From NCBI RefSeq assembly GCF_001189535.1, contig NZ_CP012070.1, positions 2,294,001 through 2,358,000 on the forward strand: a DNA stretch of 64,000 nucleotides, written 5' to 3'. Origin of the DNA: Arsenicicoccus sp. oral taxon 190 (GTDB lineage: Bacteria > Actinomycetota > Actinomycetes > Actinomycetales > Dermatophilaceae). Under the pieces are notes generated by a model. It was not told the DNA's origin. It worked only from the letters and a program-made list of their open reading frames with translations, and did not search any database. A program made the translations under genes and the position numbers. Shown piece after piece: positions 1 to 9,278 of the stretch; position 1 is the stretch's first letter, and the number at the start of each line of letters is the position of its first letter.

Positions 1-1
1 G

Positions 2-483
2 GCGGTGCGGGACGGCCTGCGCGCCTACCGCCCCGAGGCGCACCGCATCGCCGAGGTGGCCGTGATCGACGGGGTCCGTTACGTCGACGACTCCAAGGCC
101 ACCAACCCGCACGCGGCGGCCGCGTCCCTGGCCGCCTTCGAGCGGGTGGTGTGGATCGCCGGCGGGCTGCTCAAGGGCGCCGACGTCGAGGACCTGGTGC
201 GCTCCCGCGCCGACCGGCTCGCCGGGGTCGTGCTCATGGGGCGCGACCGCGACCGGATCGCGCAGGCCCTGGCTCGACACGCGCCCGATGTGCCCGTGGT
301 CGACGTCGCCAGCACCGACACTGGTGCCATGGCGCAGGTCGTGCGCGCGGCCACCTCGCTGGCGCAACCAGGCGACGTGGTGCTGCTCGCACCGGCCGCG
401 GCGTCGATGGACATGTTCACCAACTACGGAGCCCGGGGCGACGCCTTCGTCGAGGCGGTGCGCCAGCTCGGAGGGAGCCCCGC

Positions 484-487
<4 letters not shown>
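2..487 (+). CDS. murD: UDP-N-acetylmuramoyl-L-alanine:D-glutamate ligase, C-terminal part
   Basis: This is the 3' end of a gene cut by the window edge; about 161 residues of an expected 450-480 are present. MurD adds D-glutamate to UDP-MurNAc-L-Ala in the cytoplasm during peptidoglycan precursor synthesis. The visible part is the C-terminal Mur ligase domain. Near residues 27-34 it carries DDSKATNP, equivalent to the DSKATN motif typical of MurD, followed by a Rossmann-like alternation (VVWIAGG, VVLMGRDRDRI, VVLLAPAAASMDMF). The stop overlaps the ftsW start as ATGA at 484-487, so the two are probably translationally coupled. The position before ftsW, murG and murC supports the call. The true start lies outside the window. 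Confidence 0.95.
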
Positions 488-1721
<1,234 letters not shown>

Positions 1722-1725
<4 letters not shown>

Positions 1726-2855
1726 CCGCTGCTCCCACCGGCCCGGGCCGCCTCACGTCGGTCGTCCTGGCCGGCGGAGGCACGGCCGGGCACGTCTCGC
1801 CGCTGCTGGCCCTCGCCGACGAGCTCCGCCGTCGCGACCCGGAGGTGCGGATCACGGTGCTCGGCACCGCCTCCGGCCTGGAGACGCGGCTGGTCCCCGC
1901 GCGCGGCTACGACCTGCGGACCATCCCCAAGGTGGCCTTCCCGCGCCGCCCCTCCGCCGCGCTGCTGCGGCTGCCCGGCGCCCTCAAGGGGGCCGTCGAC
2001 GCGGCGGGCGCGGTCATCGACGACGTCCACGCCGACGTCGTCGTCGGGTTCGGCGGCTACGTCTCCACCCCCGCCTACCTGGCTGCCCGCCGGCGCGGCC
2101 TGCCGATCGTCATCCACGAGCAGAACGTCCGCCCCGGCCTCGCCAACCGCCTGGGCGCGCGGCTCACCCGGCACGTCGCCACGACCTTCGCCGCGACCCG
2201 GCTGCCCGGGGCCCGTCACCTGGGGATGCCGCTGCGGACCGAGATCACGGGCCTGGACCGCGCCGCCCGCCGCGCCGAGGCCAGGGCTTGGTTCGGGCTG
2301 CGCGAGGAGGGCCCGGTCGTCCTCGTCACCGGCGGCTCCAGCGGCGCCAAGCGGCTCAACGACACCTTCGCCGCCCGGATGCGCGAGCTCTCGGACGCCG
2401 GTGTCCAGGTGCTCCACGTCACCGGGGCCGGCAAGCTGCCGCCCGCCCCCACCCTCGCGAGCGGGGGAGCGCCATACGTGCTGGTGGAGTATTGCGACCG
2501 GATGGATCTCGCCTTCGCCGCCGCGGACCTCGTGGTGTCGCGGGCCGGCGCCGGCATGGTGTGCGAGCTCACCGCCGTCGGTCTGCCGGCCGTCTACGTC
2601 CCGCTGCCGATCGGCAACGGCGAGCAGCGGTTCAACGTCGCCGAGGTGGTGGAGGCCGGAGGCGGTCTCGTCGTCGACGACGCCGAGCTGCTCCCGGGGT
2701 GGGTGGACCAGATGCTGCTGCCGCTGGTGGGCGACCCGTCCCGGCTCTCCCGGATGGCGCAGGCCGCCGCGTCGGTCGGCACCCGCGACGGCGACCGGAG
2801 ACTGGCCGACCTGGTGGAGGATGCCGTGACCACCCACCGGAGCAAGGGGCGATGA
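1722..2855 (+). CDS. murG: Lipid II synthase MurG (GlcNAc transferase)
   Basis: MurG transfers GlcNAc from UDP-GlcNAc to lipid I at the inner face of the membrane, making lipid II. The 377-residue protein has the GT-B N-terminal glycine loop GGGTAGH at residues 18-24, a second glycine-rich loop GFGGYVS, the HEQN motif in the N-domain, GGSSGAKRLN at the start of the C-domain and the sugar-nucleotide motif SRAGAGMVCE. Length is normal for the family. The gene overlaps ftsW upstream and murC downstream by 4 nt each (ATGA), so it sits inside a tightly coupled dcw operon. Confidence 0.96.
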
Positions 2856-4309
2856 CCGTGACGGAGCGTTTCGACCTCAGCGCGCCCACCGTCTCGCTCG
2901 AAGACCTCGGCCGGGTGCACGTCACCAACGTCGGCGGGGCGGGCATGTCCGCCGTCGCCCGCGTCCTGCTCGGGCGCGGCGTCGCCGTCAGCGGCTCCGA
3001 CCCCAAGGACCTGCCCGTCCTCGCGGCGCTGCGCGAGCAGGGCGCCGACGTCCACGCGGGCGCCCAGCCGGACACCGTGGACCGCGCGGACACCGTCGTG
3101 GTGTCCTCCGCGACCCGGGAGTCCGACCCCGAGCTCGTCCGCGCCCGTCAGCTCGGCACCCGCGTGCTGCACCGCTCCCAGGCGCTCGCGAGCGCCGCGG
3201 AGGGGCGCCGCGTGGTCGCGGTCGCCGGCGCCAACGGCAAGACGACCACCACGTCGATGCTCACGGCGCTGCTGCTGGAGGCGGGGGCGGACCCGTCCTT
3301 CGCCATCGGTGGCGAGCTGGCGCGGTACGGCACCAACGCTCGTGCGGGGTCGGGGGAGGCCTTCGTCATCGAGGCCGACGAGTCGGACGGTTCCTTCCTC
3401 GTCTACCACCCCGAGGTCGCGATCGTCACCAACGTGCAGCCGGACCACCTGGACCACTACGGCACCTTCGAGGCCGTGCAGGACGCCTACCTGGCCTTCG
3501 CGCGCAGCATCCGCCCCGGGGGGCTGCTGGTCGCCTGCGCCGACGACGAGGGCTCGGCCCGGCTGGCGCGGCGCGCGCAGGCCGAGGGCGTGCGGGTCCT
3601 GACCTACGGCACCTCGGCGACCGCGGACGTGCGGGTGGTCGGGCACGTCGTGGACGGCTTCCGCACCGTCGCCCGGATCGTCGACGAGGGCCAGGACCGT
3701 GAGCTGTCCGTGGCGATCCCCGGCGCGCACAACGTGCTCAACGCCACCGCCGCGTATGCCGCCGCCCACCACGGTCTCGGGGTCGACGCCTCGCGCGCCG
3801 CCGCGGGTCTGGCGGCCTACACGGGCACCCGGCGTCGCTTCGAGCTCAAGGGTGAGGCGGGCGGCGTGACCGTCGTCGACGACTACGCCCACAACCCCGG
3901 CAAGGTCGCGGCCGTGGTCGGCACCGCCGCCGCGCTGCAGGAGCGTCCCCACCGGCTCGTGGTGGTCTTCCAGCCGCACCTCTACTCCCGCACCGCCGAC
4001 TTCGCCCAGGAGCTGGGCGCCGCGCTGCTCCCCGCCGACGTCGTCGTGGTGATGGACGTGTATGCCGCCCGCGAGGACCCGGTCCCCGGGGTCACCGGGG
4101 AGCTCGTCGCCGACGCGGCACGCCGCTGCGCCGAGGCCGAGCCCGGGCCGGCCTGCGAGGTGCACTACGAGGCGTCCTGGGACGCCGTGGCGCCGCTGGT
4201 GGCGTCGCTCGTGCGCCCCGGTGACCTGGTGCTGACCGTCGGGGCCGGGGACGTCACGGCCCTCGGCCCGCAGGTCCTGGCCATCCTGGAGGGGGCTGCC
4301 GCCTCGTGA
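2852..4309 (+). CDS. murC: UDP-N-acetylmuramate:L-alanine ligase
   Basis: MurC attaches L-alanine to UDP-MurNAc, the first peptide step of peptidoglycan precursor synthesis. The 485-residue protein has all three Mur ligase domains: an N-terminal UDP-binding loop (VGGAGMSAVA), the central ATP P-loop GANGKTTTT near residue 127 with the EADESDGSF block, and the C-terminal domain with VVDDYAHNP. Start and stop overlap murG and ftsQ. Nothing looks damaged. Confidence 0.96.
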   Translation: MTVTERFDLSAPTVSLEDLGRVHVTNVGGAGMSAVARVLLGRGVAVSGSDPKDLPVLAALREQGADVHAGAQPDTVDRADTVVVSSATRESDPELVRARQLGTRVLHRSQALASAAEGRRVVAVAGANGKTTTTSMLTALLLEAGADPSFAIGGELARYGTNARAGSGEAFVIEADESDGSFLVYHPEVAIVTNVQPDHLDHYGTFEAVQDAYLAFARSIRPGGLLVACADDEGSARLARRAQAEGVRVLTYGTSATADVRVVGHVVDGFRTVARIVDEGQDRELSVAIPGAHNVLNATAAYAAAHHGLGVDASRAAAGLAAYTGTRRRFELKGEAGGVTVVDDYAHNPGKVAAVVGTAAALQERPHRLVVVFQPHLYSRTADFAQELGAALLPADVVVVMDVYAAREDPVPGVTGELVADAARRCAEAEPGPACEVHYEASWDAVAPLVASLVRPGDLVLTVGAGDVTALGPQVLAILEGAAAS

Positions 4310-5037
4310 GGGTGCGTCCTGCCCGTGGCGACGGCGCCGACCGGCGGCGGTTCGAGCAGCGGGCCCGCCAGGCGCGGACGCTGCGCCGGCGCCCGGTGCT
4401 GCTCGCCCTGCTGCTCGTCGTCCTGGTGGCGGCGGGCGTCTACCTCGTCGGCTTCAGCTCGGTCCTCGCGGCGCGCACCGTCGTGGTCGAGGGCGTCCCG
4501 CAGGCGCAGCAGGCAGCGGTCCGGGAGGCCGCGGCCATCCCCACCGGGGTGCCCCTCGCCCGCATCGACCTGGACGCCCCCGGCCGGCGGGTGGTGCAGT
4601 CCCCGCTCTACGCCTCGGTCGAGGTCGCCCGCAAGTGGCCGAGCACGGTGCTGATCACCGTGACGCCGCGCACCCCGGTGCTGGCGCTCAAGCGCTCCGG
4701 GGACTTCCAGCTCGTGGACGCCGACGGCGTGGCCTACCAGACGGTGGGTGCCGCGCCCGCGGGAGTGCCCGTCGCCTCGGGCAAGGGCGAGGTCTCTCCG
4801 CAGGGGCTCCGTGCCGCGATCTCGGTGATGTCCACGCTCCCGGGGGACCTGCGGGGGAAGGTCTCCGCCGTGCAGGTCCAGGGCCCGAGCATGGTGACCT
4901 TCCAGCTCGACAAGACCACCGTCCTGTGGGGCGATGAGTCTGAACCTCAACTCAAGGTCAAGGTGCTCCGCGCGCTGCTGTCGAAGGGCGCCGGGACCAT
5001 CAACGTCAGCGCGCCGCACAGCCCCGCCACCTCCTGA
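4306..5037 (+). CDS. ftsQ: Cell division protein FtsQ/DivIB
   Basis: FtsQ is a bitopic divisome scaffold linking early (FtsZ) and late (FtsW/FtsI) division proteins. The 243-residue product has a basic cytoplasmic tail, one membrane helix at about residues 27-49 (VLLALLLVVLVAAGVYLVGF), then a POTRA domain starting near ARTVVVEGV and a beta domain. It starts with GTG overlapping the murC stop (GTGA). No ftsA follows, which is normal for actinobacteria. It is the last gene before the roughly 200-nt ftsZ promoter region. Confidence 0.93.
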   Translation: MRVRPARGDGADRRRFEQRARQARTLRRRPVLLALLLVVLVAAGVYLVGFSSVLAARTVVVEGVPQAQQAAVREAAAIPTGVPLARIDLDAPGRRVVQSPLYASVEVARKWPSTVLITVTPRTPVLALKRSGDFQLVDADGVAYQTVGAAPAGVPVASGKGEVSPQGLRAAISVMSTLPGDLRGKVSAVQVQGPSMVTFQLDKTTVLWGDESEPQLKVKVLRALLSKGAGTINVSAPHSPATS

Positions 5038-5240
5038 CGGGGCAACCCTCGAGCGGAGGGTCGGGGTGTTGCGCCGTCCGGGTGGCAACACACCGTGGCG
5101 GAGGTTGCCCCCTACCCTGATCAGGACGTACCTTTTTGCCGACACTCGGTAACAGAACAATAACTCTGCAGTTGAACTTCAGGGTGATGCCGCCTTCGGC
5201 TCGCCACGGGGCCGGCTGCACCATCAGGAGAGGCCCCACC
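5038..5240 (+). promoter_or_regulatory. ftsQ-ftsZ intergenic region, probable ftsZ promoter region
   Basis: This gap holds a TANNNT hexamer TACCCT at 5113-5118, an unusually A/T-rich block at about 5130-5182 and the ftsZ ribosome binding site AGGAGAGG at 5226-5233. The AT-rich dip stands out from flanking DNA of more than 70% GC, and actinobacterial ftsZ genes are commonly driven from their own upstream region. Which hexamer is used cannot be told from sequence alone. Confidence 0.5.
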
Positions 5241-6566
5241 GTGGCAGCACCACAGAACTACCTGGCCGTCATCAAGGTCGTCGGCATCGGCGGCGGCGGT
5301 GTCAACGCGATCAACCGCATGATCGAGGTCGGGCTCAAGGGCGTCGAGTTCATCGCCATCAACACCGACGCCCAGGCACTCCTGATGAGCGACGCGGACG
5401 TCAAGCTCGACGTGGGTCGCGAGCTGACCCGCGGCCTGGGCGCGGGCGCGGACCCCGAGGTCGGCAAGAAGGCTGCCGAGGACCACTCGGAGGAGATCGA
5501 GGAGGTCCTCAAGGGGGCCGACATGGTCTTCGTGACCGCCGGCGAGGGCGGCGGCACCGGCACCGGTGGCGCGCCCGTCGTCGCCAAGATCGCCCGCAAC
5601 CTCGGCGCCCTGACCATCGGCGTCGTCACCCGGCCGTTCACCTTCGAGGGCCGCCGTCGCGCCAACCAGGCCGAGTCCGGCATCGGCAACCTCCGCGAGG
5701 AGGTCGACACCCTCATCGTCATCCCCAACGACCGTCTGCTGTCGATCAGCGACCGCAACGTCTCGATGCTCGACGCCTTCCGCAGCGCCGACCAGGTGCT
5801 GCTCTCCGGTGTCCAGGGCATCACCGACCTGATCACCACCCCGGGTCTGATCAACCTGGACTTCGCGGACGTCAAGTCGGTGATGCAGGGCGCCGGGTCG
5901 GCGCTCATGGGCATCGGTTCGGCCCGCGGGGAGGACCGCGCGGTCCAGGCCGCCGAGCTCGCCATCTCCAGCCCGCTGCTCGAGGCGAGCATCGACGGCG
6001 CCTACGGCGTGCTGCTGTCCATCCAGGGTGGTTCCGACCTGGGTCTCTTCGAGATCAACGAGGCCGCGCGGCTGGTCCAGGAGGCCGCCCACCCGGAGGC
6101 CAACATCATCTTCGGCTCCGTCATCGACGACGCCTTGGGCGACGAGGTGCGCGTGACCGTGATCGCCGCCGGCTTCGACGGCGGCGACCCGCAGCCGCGC
6201 CGGGACGAGCCGGTGGCCCAGCCGCAGCAGCAGCGCCCCGCCCAGCCGCAGCAGCCGCAGCAGCAGCGCCCGGTGGCCCAGCCGCAGCAGCAGCGTCCGA
6301 TGCAGCAGCAGCGTCCGGTCCAGCAGGAGCAGGCCCGCCCCGCGCAGCAGCAGGCCCCGCAGCAGCAGGCCCAGCCGGCCCAGCAGGCTCCGGTGCAGCA
6401 GCCCTCGGTCTCCGGCCAGCCGCAGCGGCAGGAGCAGGGCCAGGCGGAGCAGTCGGGCACCCCCGGCCAGGTGCGCCCGGCCGAGCAGCAGCAGGCGCAG
6501 CGCCCGCCGCGGCAGGTGTCCTTCGACGACGCGGCCGACCTGGACGTCCCCGACTTCCTCAAGTGA
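5241..6566 (+). CDS. ftsZ: Cell division GTPase FtsZ
   Basis: FtsZ is the tubulin-like GTPase that forms the Z ring. I chose the GTG at 5241 (VAAPQNYLAVIKVVGIGGGG) because a strong ribosome binding site lies 7 nt upstream and the protein then begins as actinobacterial FtsZ does; the open frame extends to 5136. The product is 441 residues. The tubulin signature GGGTGTGGAP lies near residue 103 and the T7-loop region (LINLDFADVKSVM) near 207. From about residue 315 to 430 there is a long linker very rich in Gln and Pro. The C-terminal peptide DLDVPDFLK, which binds SepF and other partners, is intact. A perfect hairpin follows at 6595-6631. Confidence 0.97.
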   Translation: MAAPQNYLAVIKVVGIGGGGVNAINRMIEVGLKGVEFIAINTDAQALLMSDADVKLDVGRELTRGLGAGADPEVGKKAAEDHSEEIEEVLKGADMVFVTAGEGGGTGTGGAPVVAKIARNLGALTIGVVTRPFTFEGRRRANQAESGIGNLREEVDTLIVIPNDRLLSISDRNVSMLDAFRSADQVLLSGVQGITDLITTPGLINLDFADVKSVMQGAGSALMGIGSARGEDRAVQAAELAISSPLLEASIDGAYGVLLSIQGGSDLGLFEINEAARLVQEAAHPEANIIFGSVIDDALGDEVRVTVIAAGFDGGDPQPRRDEPVAQPQQQRPAQPQQPQQQRPVAQPQQQRPMQQQRPVQQEQARPAQQQAPQQQAQPAQQAPVQQPSVSGQPQRQEQGQAEQSGTPGQVRPAEQQQAQRPPRQVSFDDAADLDVPDFLK

Positions 6567-6594
6567 GCCGGAGCGGGCCCGCCGCCCGCCCCCA

Positions 6595-6631
6595 CGGAGC
6601 CCCGCCGACCGTCACGGTCGGCGGGGCTCCG
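6595..6631 (+). terminator. Hairpin terminator after ftsZ
   Basis: A perfect 17-bp GC-rich stem (6595-6611 with 6615-6631) closes on the 3-nt loop TCA, 29 nt after the ftsZ stop. No U-tract follows, as is usual in high-GC actinobacteria. Confidence 0.75.
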
Positions 6632-6661
6632 CGTCGCTGCGTCGCTGCGGGCCGCGAGCGT

Positions 6662-6667
6662 TAACCT
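6662..6667 (+). promoter_or_regulatory. -10 box of a probable leaderless promoter
   Basis: TAACCT ends 7 nt before the GTG start at 6675, so transcription would begin at or next to the start codon. A GGAGG stretch at 6669-6673 is too close to the GTG to act as a normal Shine-Dalgarno sequence. Confidence 0.5.
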
Positions 6668-6674
6668 CGGAGGC

Positions 6675-7427
6675 GTGTTGGCTCATCAGCAGCAGGACGG
6701 GACCGTGCTCCGGGTCTTCACCGACGCGTATGGCGGACGGAGCCGCCCGCCATACGCCCCGCCGGGGGCACCCGGTCAGGGGCTCAACCTCGGCAGCCAC
6801 GTCGGGGACGACCCGCACGCCGTGGCGGCCAACCGGTCGCTGCTGGCCGCCCGCGTCGGGGTCGACGCGAGCCGGCTGGTCTTCCTCAACCAGGTCCACG
6901 GTGCCGAGGTCGTGCAGGTCGACGGGCCGTGCAGCGGCCCGGCGGGTGACGCCGACGGGGTCGTGACGACCCGGCCCGACCTGGCCCTGGCCGTGCTCGT
7001 CGCCGACTGCACGCCGGTGCTGCTGGCGGACCCGCAGGCAGGCGTGGTCGGTGCCGCCCACGCCGGTCGTCCCGGGATGCTGGCAGGCGTGGTCCCCGCG
7101 ACGGTCGCGGCGATGCGCGACCTCGGCGCGCGGGACATCACGGCCCACGTGGGGCCGTCGGTGTGCGGGCGCTGCTACGAGGTGCCCGAGCAGATGCAGC
7201 AGGACGCGGCCCAACGGGTCCCCGAGTCCGCGGCCCGGACCTGGTCGGGCACCCCCGCGATCGACGTCGCCACCGGTGTGGTCTCCCAGCTGAGCGCCCT
7301 CGGGGTGCCGGTGACCTGGGTGCCCGGGTGCACGGTCGAGCAGGACCGGTTCTTCTCCTACCGCCGCTCCGGCGCGACCGGACGCTTCGGCGGCGTGGTC
7401 GTGCGGCGCGAGCGGGGCAGCCGGTGA
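6675..7427 (+). CDS. pgeF: YfiH/LACC1-family multicopper polyphenol oxidase / purine nucleoside phosphorylase
   Basis: This 250-residue protein belongs to the YfiH (DUF152, Cu-oxidase_4) family, whose members act on purine nucleosides and have been linked to peptidoglycan editing. Conserved features are LVFLNQVHGAEV (catalytic His), VADCTPVLL near residue 110 (conserved Cys), AAHAGRPGM and the C-terminal FFSYRR-SGATGR block. The usual AHAGWRG block reads AHAGRPG here. The gene sits between ftsZ and yggS, its standard place in Gram-positive dcw clusters. It starts at GTG behind a leaderless-type -10 box and its stop overlaps the yggS start (GTGA). Confidence 0.85.
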   Translation: MLAHQQQDGTVLRVFTDAYGGRSRPPYAPPGAPGQGLNLGSHVGDDPHAVAANRSLLAARVGVDASRLVFLNQVHGAEVVQVDGPCSGPAGDADGVVTTRPDLALAVLVADCTPVLLADPQAGVVGAAHAGRPGMLAGVVPATVAAMRDLGARDITAHVGPSVCGRCYEVPEQMQQDAAQRVPESAARTWSGTPAIDVATGVVSQLSALGVPVTWVPGCTVEQDRFFSYRRSGATGRFGGVVVRRERGSR

Positions 7428-8233
7428 GCGGCCCCGACCCCCGCACCGCCGACCCCCGCACCGCCGAGCTGGCGGACCGGCTCGCCGCGGTGGAGCAGCG
7501 GATCGAGGCGGCCTGCCGGGCGGCCGGGCGCTCGCGGGAGGAGGTCACGCTGGTCGTGGTCACCAAGTTCTTCCCGGCCGAGGACCTCGCACGCCTCGTG
7601 GACCTCGGGGTCACCGAGGTCGGGGAGAACAAGGCCCAGGAGGCCCACGCCAAGCTCGCCGACCTGCCTCCCCAGGTGCGGGACCGGCTCACCGTCCACT
7701 TCATCGGACAGCTGCAGACCAACAAGGCCCGGCTCGTGGCCGGCTTCGCGGACGTCGTCCACACCGTCGACCGCCCTCGTGTCGCCCACGCCCTCGACCG
7801 CGCGGCCGCCGATCGTGGGCGGCCGCTGGACGTGCTGATCCAGGTGAACCTCGACGAGCCCGACGAGCCCGCCCAGCCCGACGAGCCCGACGAGCCCGCC
7901 CAGCCTCGTGCAGCAGCCCCGGGCGGCCGCAGCGGGCCCGGTCCGAGCCGCGGGGGAGAGCGGCCGGACGGCATACGAGCTCTGGCGCAGGAGGTGAGCG
8001 CCTGCCCGCACCTGACCCTGCGCGGGCTCATGGCCGTGGCGCCGCTCGGCGCGGACCCCGACCCGGCCTTCGTCCGGCTGGCCGGTCTCGCTGCCGACCT
8101 GCGCCGCGAGCACCCCGCCGCGACCCTGGTCTCGGCAGGCATGAGTGGGGACCTCGAGGCGGCCGTCGCGCACGGGGCGACACACCTGCGTGTCGGGTCG
8201 GCAATCCTCGGTCCGCGACCAGGGCCCCGGTAG
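7424..8233 (+). CDS. yggS: YggS/PLPBP-family pyridoxal phosphate homeostasis protein
   Basis: PLPBP proteins bind PLP without known catalysis and buffer vitamin B6 and amino-acid pools. I chose the GTG at 7424 because it overlaps the pgeF stop; the product is 269 residues against a usual 230-250. Visible motifs are the PLP lysine in VVVTKFFP, VGENKAQE, HFIGQLQTNK, the glycine motif GLMAVAPLG and SAGMSGDLEAAV with VGSAILG. The extra length is a low-complexity insert at about residues 144-180 (repeats of DEPDEPAQP, then a Gly/Arg/Ser-rich stretch) between strand VLIQVNL and the next conserved helix. Downstream is sepF. Confidence 0.9.
   Translation: MSGPDPRTADPRTAELADRLAAVEQRIEAACRAAGRSREEVTLVVVTKFFPAEDLARLVDLGVTEVGENKAQEAHAKLADLPPQVRDRLTVHFIGQLQTNKARLVAGFADVVHTVDRPRVAHALDRAAADRGRPLDVLIQVNLDEPDEPAQPDEPDEPAQPRAAAPGGRSGPGPSRGGERPDGIRALAQEVSACPHLTLRGLMAVAPLGADPDPAFVRLAGLAADLRREHPAATLVSAGMSGDLEAAVAHGATHLRVGSAILGPRPGPR
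7855..7905 (+). repeat. In-frame tandem repeat inside yggS
   Basis: Short units built from GACGAGCCC and GCCCAGCCC repeat about five times and encode DEP/AQP repeats. The array sits in an insertion relative to typical YggS proteins and probably grew by slippage. Confidence 0.7.
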
Positions 8234-8276
8234 CGTTCCGCGTGACGATGATCGACGACTGAGCAGGAGACGCGCG

Positions 8277-8822
8277 ATGGCTGGGGCGCTGCGCAAGACG
8301 ATGGTCTACCTCGGGCTGGCCGAGGACGACTACGAGAGCTACGACTACGACAAGAAGGGCCAGGACGAGCGGGCCGGCGGTCAGCAGACCCGCACCGAGC
8401 CCCGCCTGGTCGAGTCCGGCCGCGAGGAGCGCCGCTCCGAGGGTGCCACGGCCGTCCGCGAGGAGCGCCACGCCTCCGTCGCCCACCTTCCCCAGCGCAC
8501 CCCGGTGGCGCGCGTCGTCCGCGACCCGGAGGTCGGCCCGATGAACCGCATCACCACGATCCACCCCCGCACCTACAACGAGGCCAAGACCATCGGCGAG
8601 TCCTTCCGCGAGGGCATCCCGGTCATCATGAACCTCGGCGACATGGCCGACGACGACGCCAAGCGCCTCGTGGACTTCGCCGCCGGCCTCGTCTTCGGGC
8701 TCAACGGCGCCATCGAGCGCGTCACGAGCAAGGTCTTCCTGCTCACCCCGCAGCACGTCGAGGTCTCCACCGAGGAGTCCGAGGCCCCCGCCGCCGCCCG
8801 CGGCTTCTTCAACCAGAGCTGA
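8277..8822 (+). CDS. sepF: Cell division protein SepF
   Basis: SepF tethers FtsZ to the membrane in bacteria lacking FtsA. The 181-residue protein begins MAGALRKTMVYLGLAEDD, an amphipathic membrane-binding N-terminus, followed by an acidic/charged linker to about residue 90. The SepF core then runs from TTIHPRTYNEAKTIG through VIMNLGDM, DDAKRLVDFAAGLVFGL and KVFLLTPQHVEV. The ATG at 8277 has a good ribosome binding site (GCAGGAGA). The frame is open further upstream but the conserved protein starts here. It is followed by yggT and divIVA. Confidence 0.95.
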   Translation: MAGALRKTMVYLGLAEDDYESYDYDKKGQDERAGGQQTRTEPRLVESGREERRSEGATAVREERHASVAHLPQRTPVARVVRDPEVGPMNRITTIHPRTYNEAKTIGESFREGIPVIMNLGDMADDDAKRLVDFAAGLVFGLNGAIERVTSKVFLLTPQHVEVSTEESEAPAAARGFFNQS

Positions 8823-8845
8823 CACCCGCCCCCCAGCGCGGATCG

Positions 8846-8887
8846 ACGGCGCAGGCGCCTCGGGAACCCCCTGAGGCCCTGCGCCGT
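8846..8887 (+). terminator. Long hairpin between sepF and yggT
   Basis: ACGGCGCAGG plus GCCTC pairs with GAGGC plus CCTGCGCCGT, giving a 15-bp stem with one bulged base at 8856 and an 11-nt loop. It may end or attenuate transcription from sepF into yggT. Confidence 0.55.
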
Positions 8888-8927
8888 TGTGCTGAGGGCC
8901 CGCCCCCCACCCCGTGAAGGACCGGAC

Positions 8928-9209
8928 ATGACCGTCAAGGGTCTGCTCATCGACATCCTCTGGCTCTACTGGCTCGTGCTGATGGCGCGACTGGTGCTGA
9001 GCTATGTCGTGATGCTGGCGCGCGACTGGCGTCCCCGCGGGGTGGTCCTGCTGCTGGTGGAGGGCGTCTACACGCTGACCGACCCGCCCATCAAGGCGCT
9101 GCGCCGGGTGATCCCGCCGCTGCGCATCGGGGGTGTCGCCCTCGACCTGGCCTTCATGGCGCTGCTCGTCATCGTGCTGGTCCTCATGCAGATCATCGCC
9201 AGGGTGTAA
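8928..9209 (+). CDS. YggT-family membrane protein
   Basis: This small membrane protein of 93 residues belongs to the YggT family found beside sepF and divIVA in Gram-positive bacteria. It has two hydrophobic spans, at about residues 5-28 and 68-90, and the family's central motif LTDPPIKALRRVIPP. The start ATG at 8928 follows GTGAAGGA; the longer open frame from 8889 lacks support. Family members have been linked to membrane organisation at division and to osmotic or K+ phenotypes, but no biochemical activity can be read from the sequence. Confidence 0.85.
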   Translation: MTVKGLLIDILWLYWLVLMARLVLSYVVMLARDWRPRGVVLLLVEGVYTLTDPPIKALRRVIPPLRIGGVALDLAFMALLVIVLVLMQIIARV

Positions 9210-9278
9210 GTTGCTGGACGACTGTCGCGGCCCCGGGCCCTGCCCGGCCACGACCTGGACGATCGAAAAGGAAACACC

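Noticed and set aside
2594..4165. Long minus-strand open frame opposite murC
   Set aside because: Antisense shadow of murC with no start-site support.
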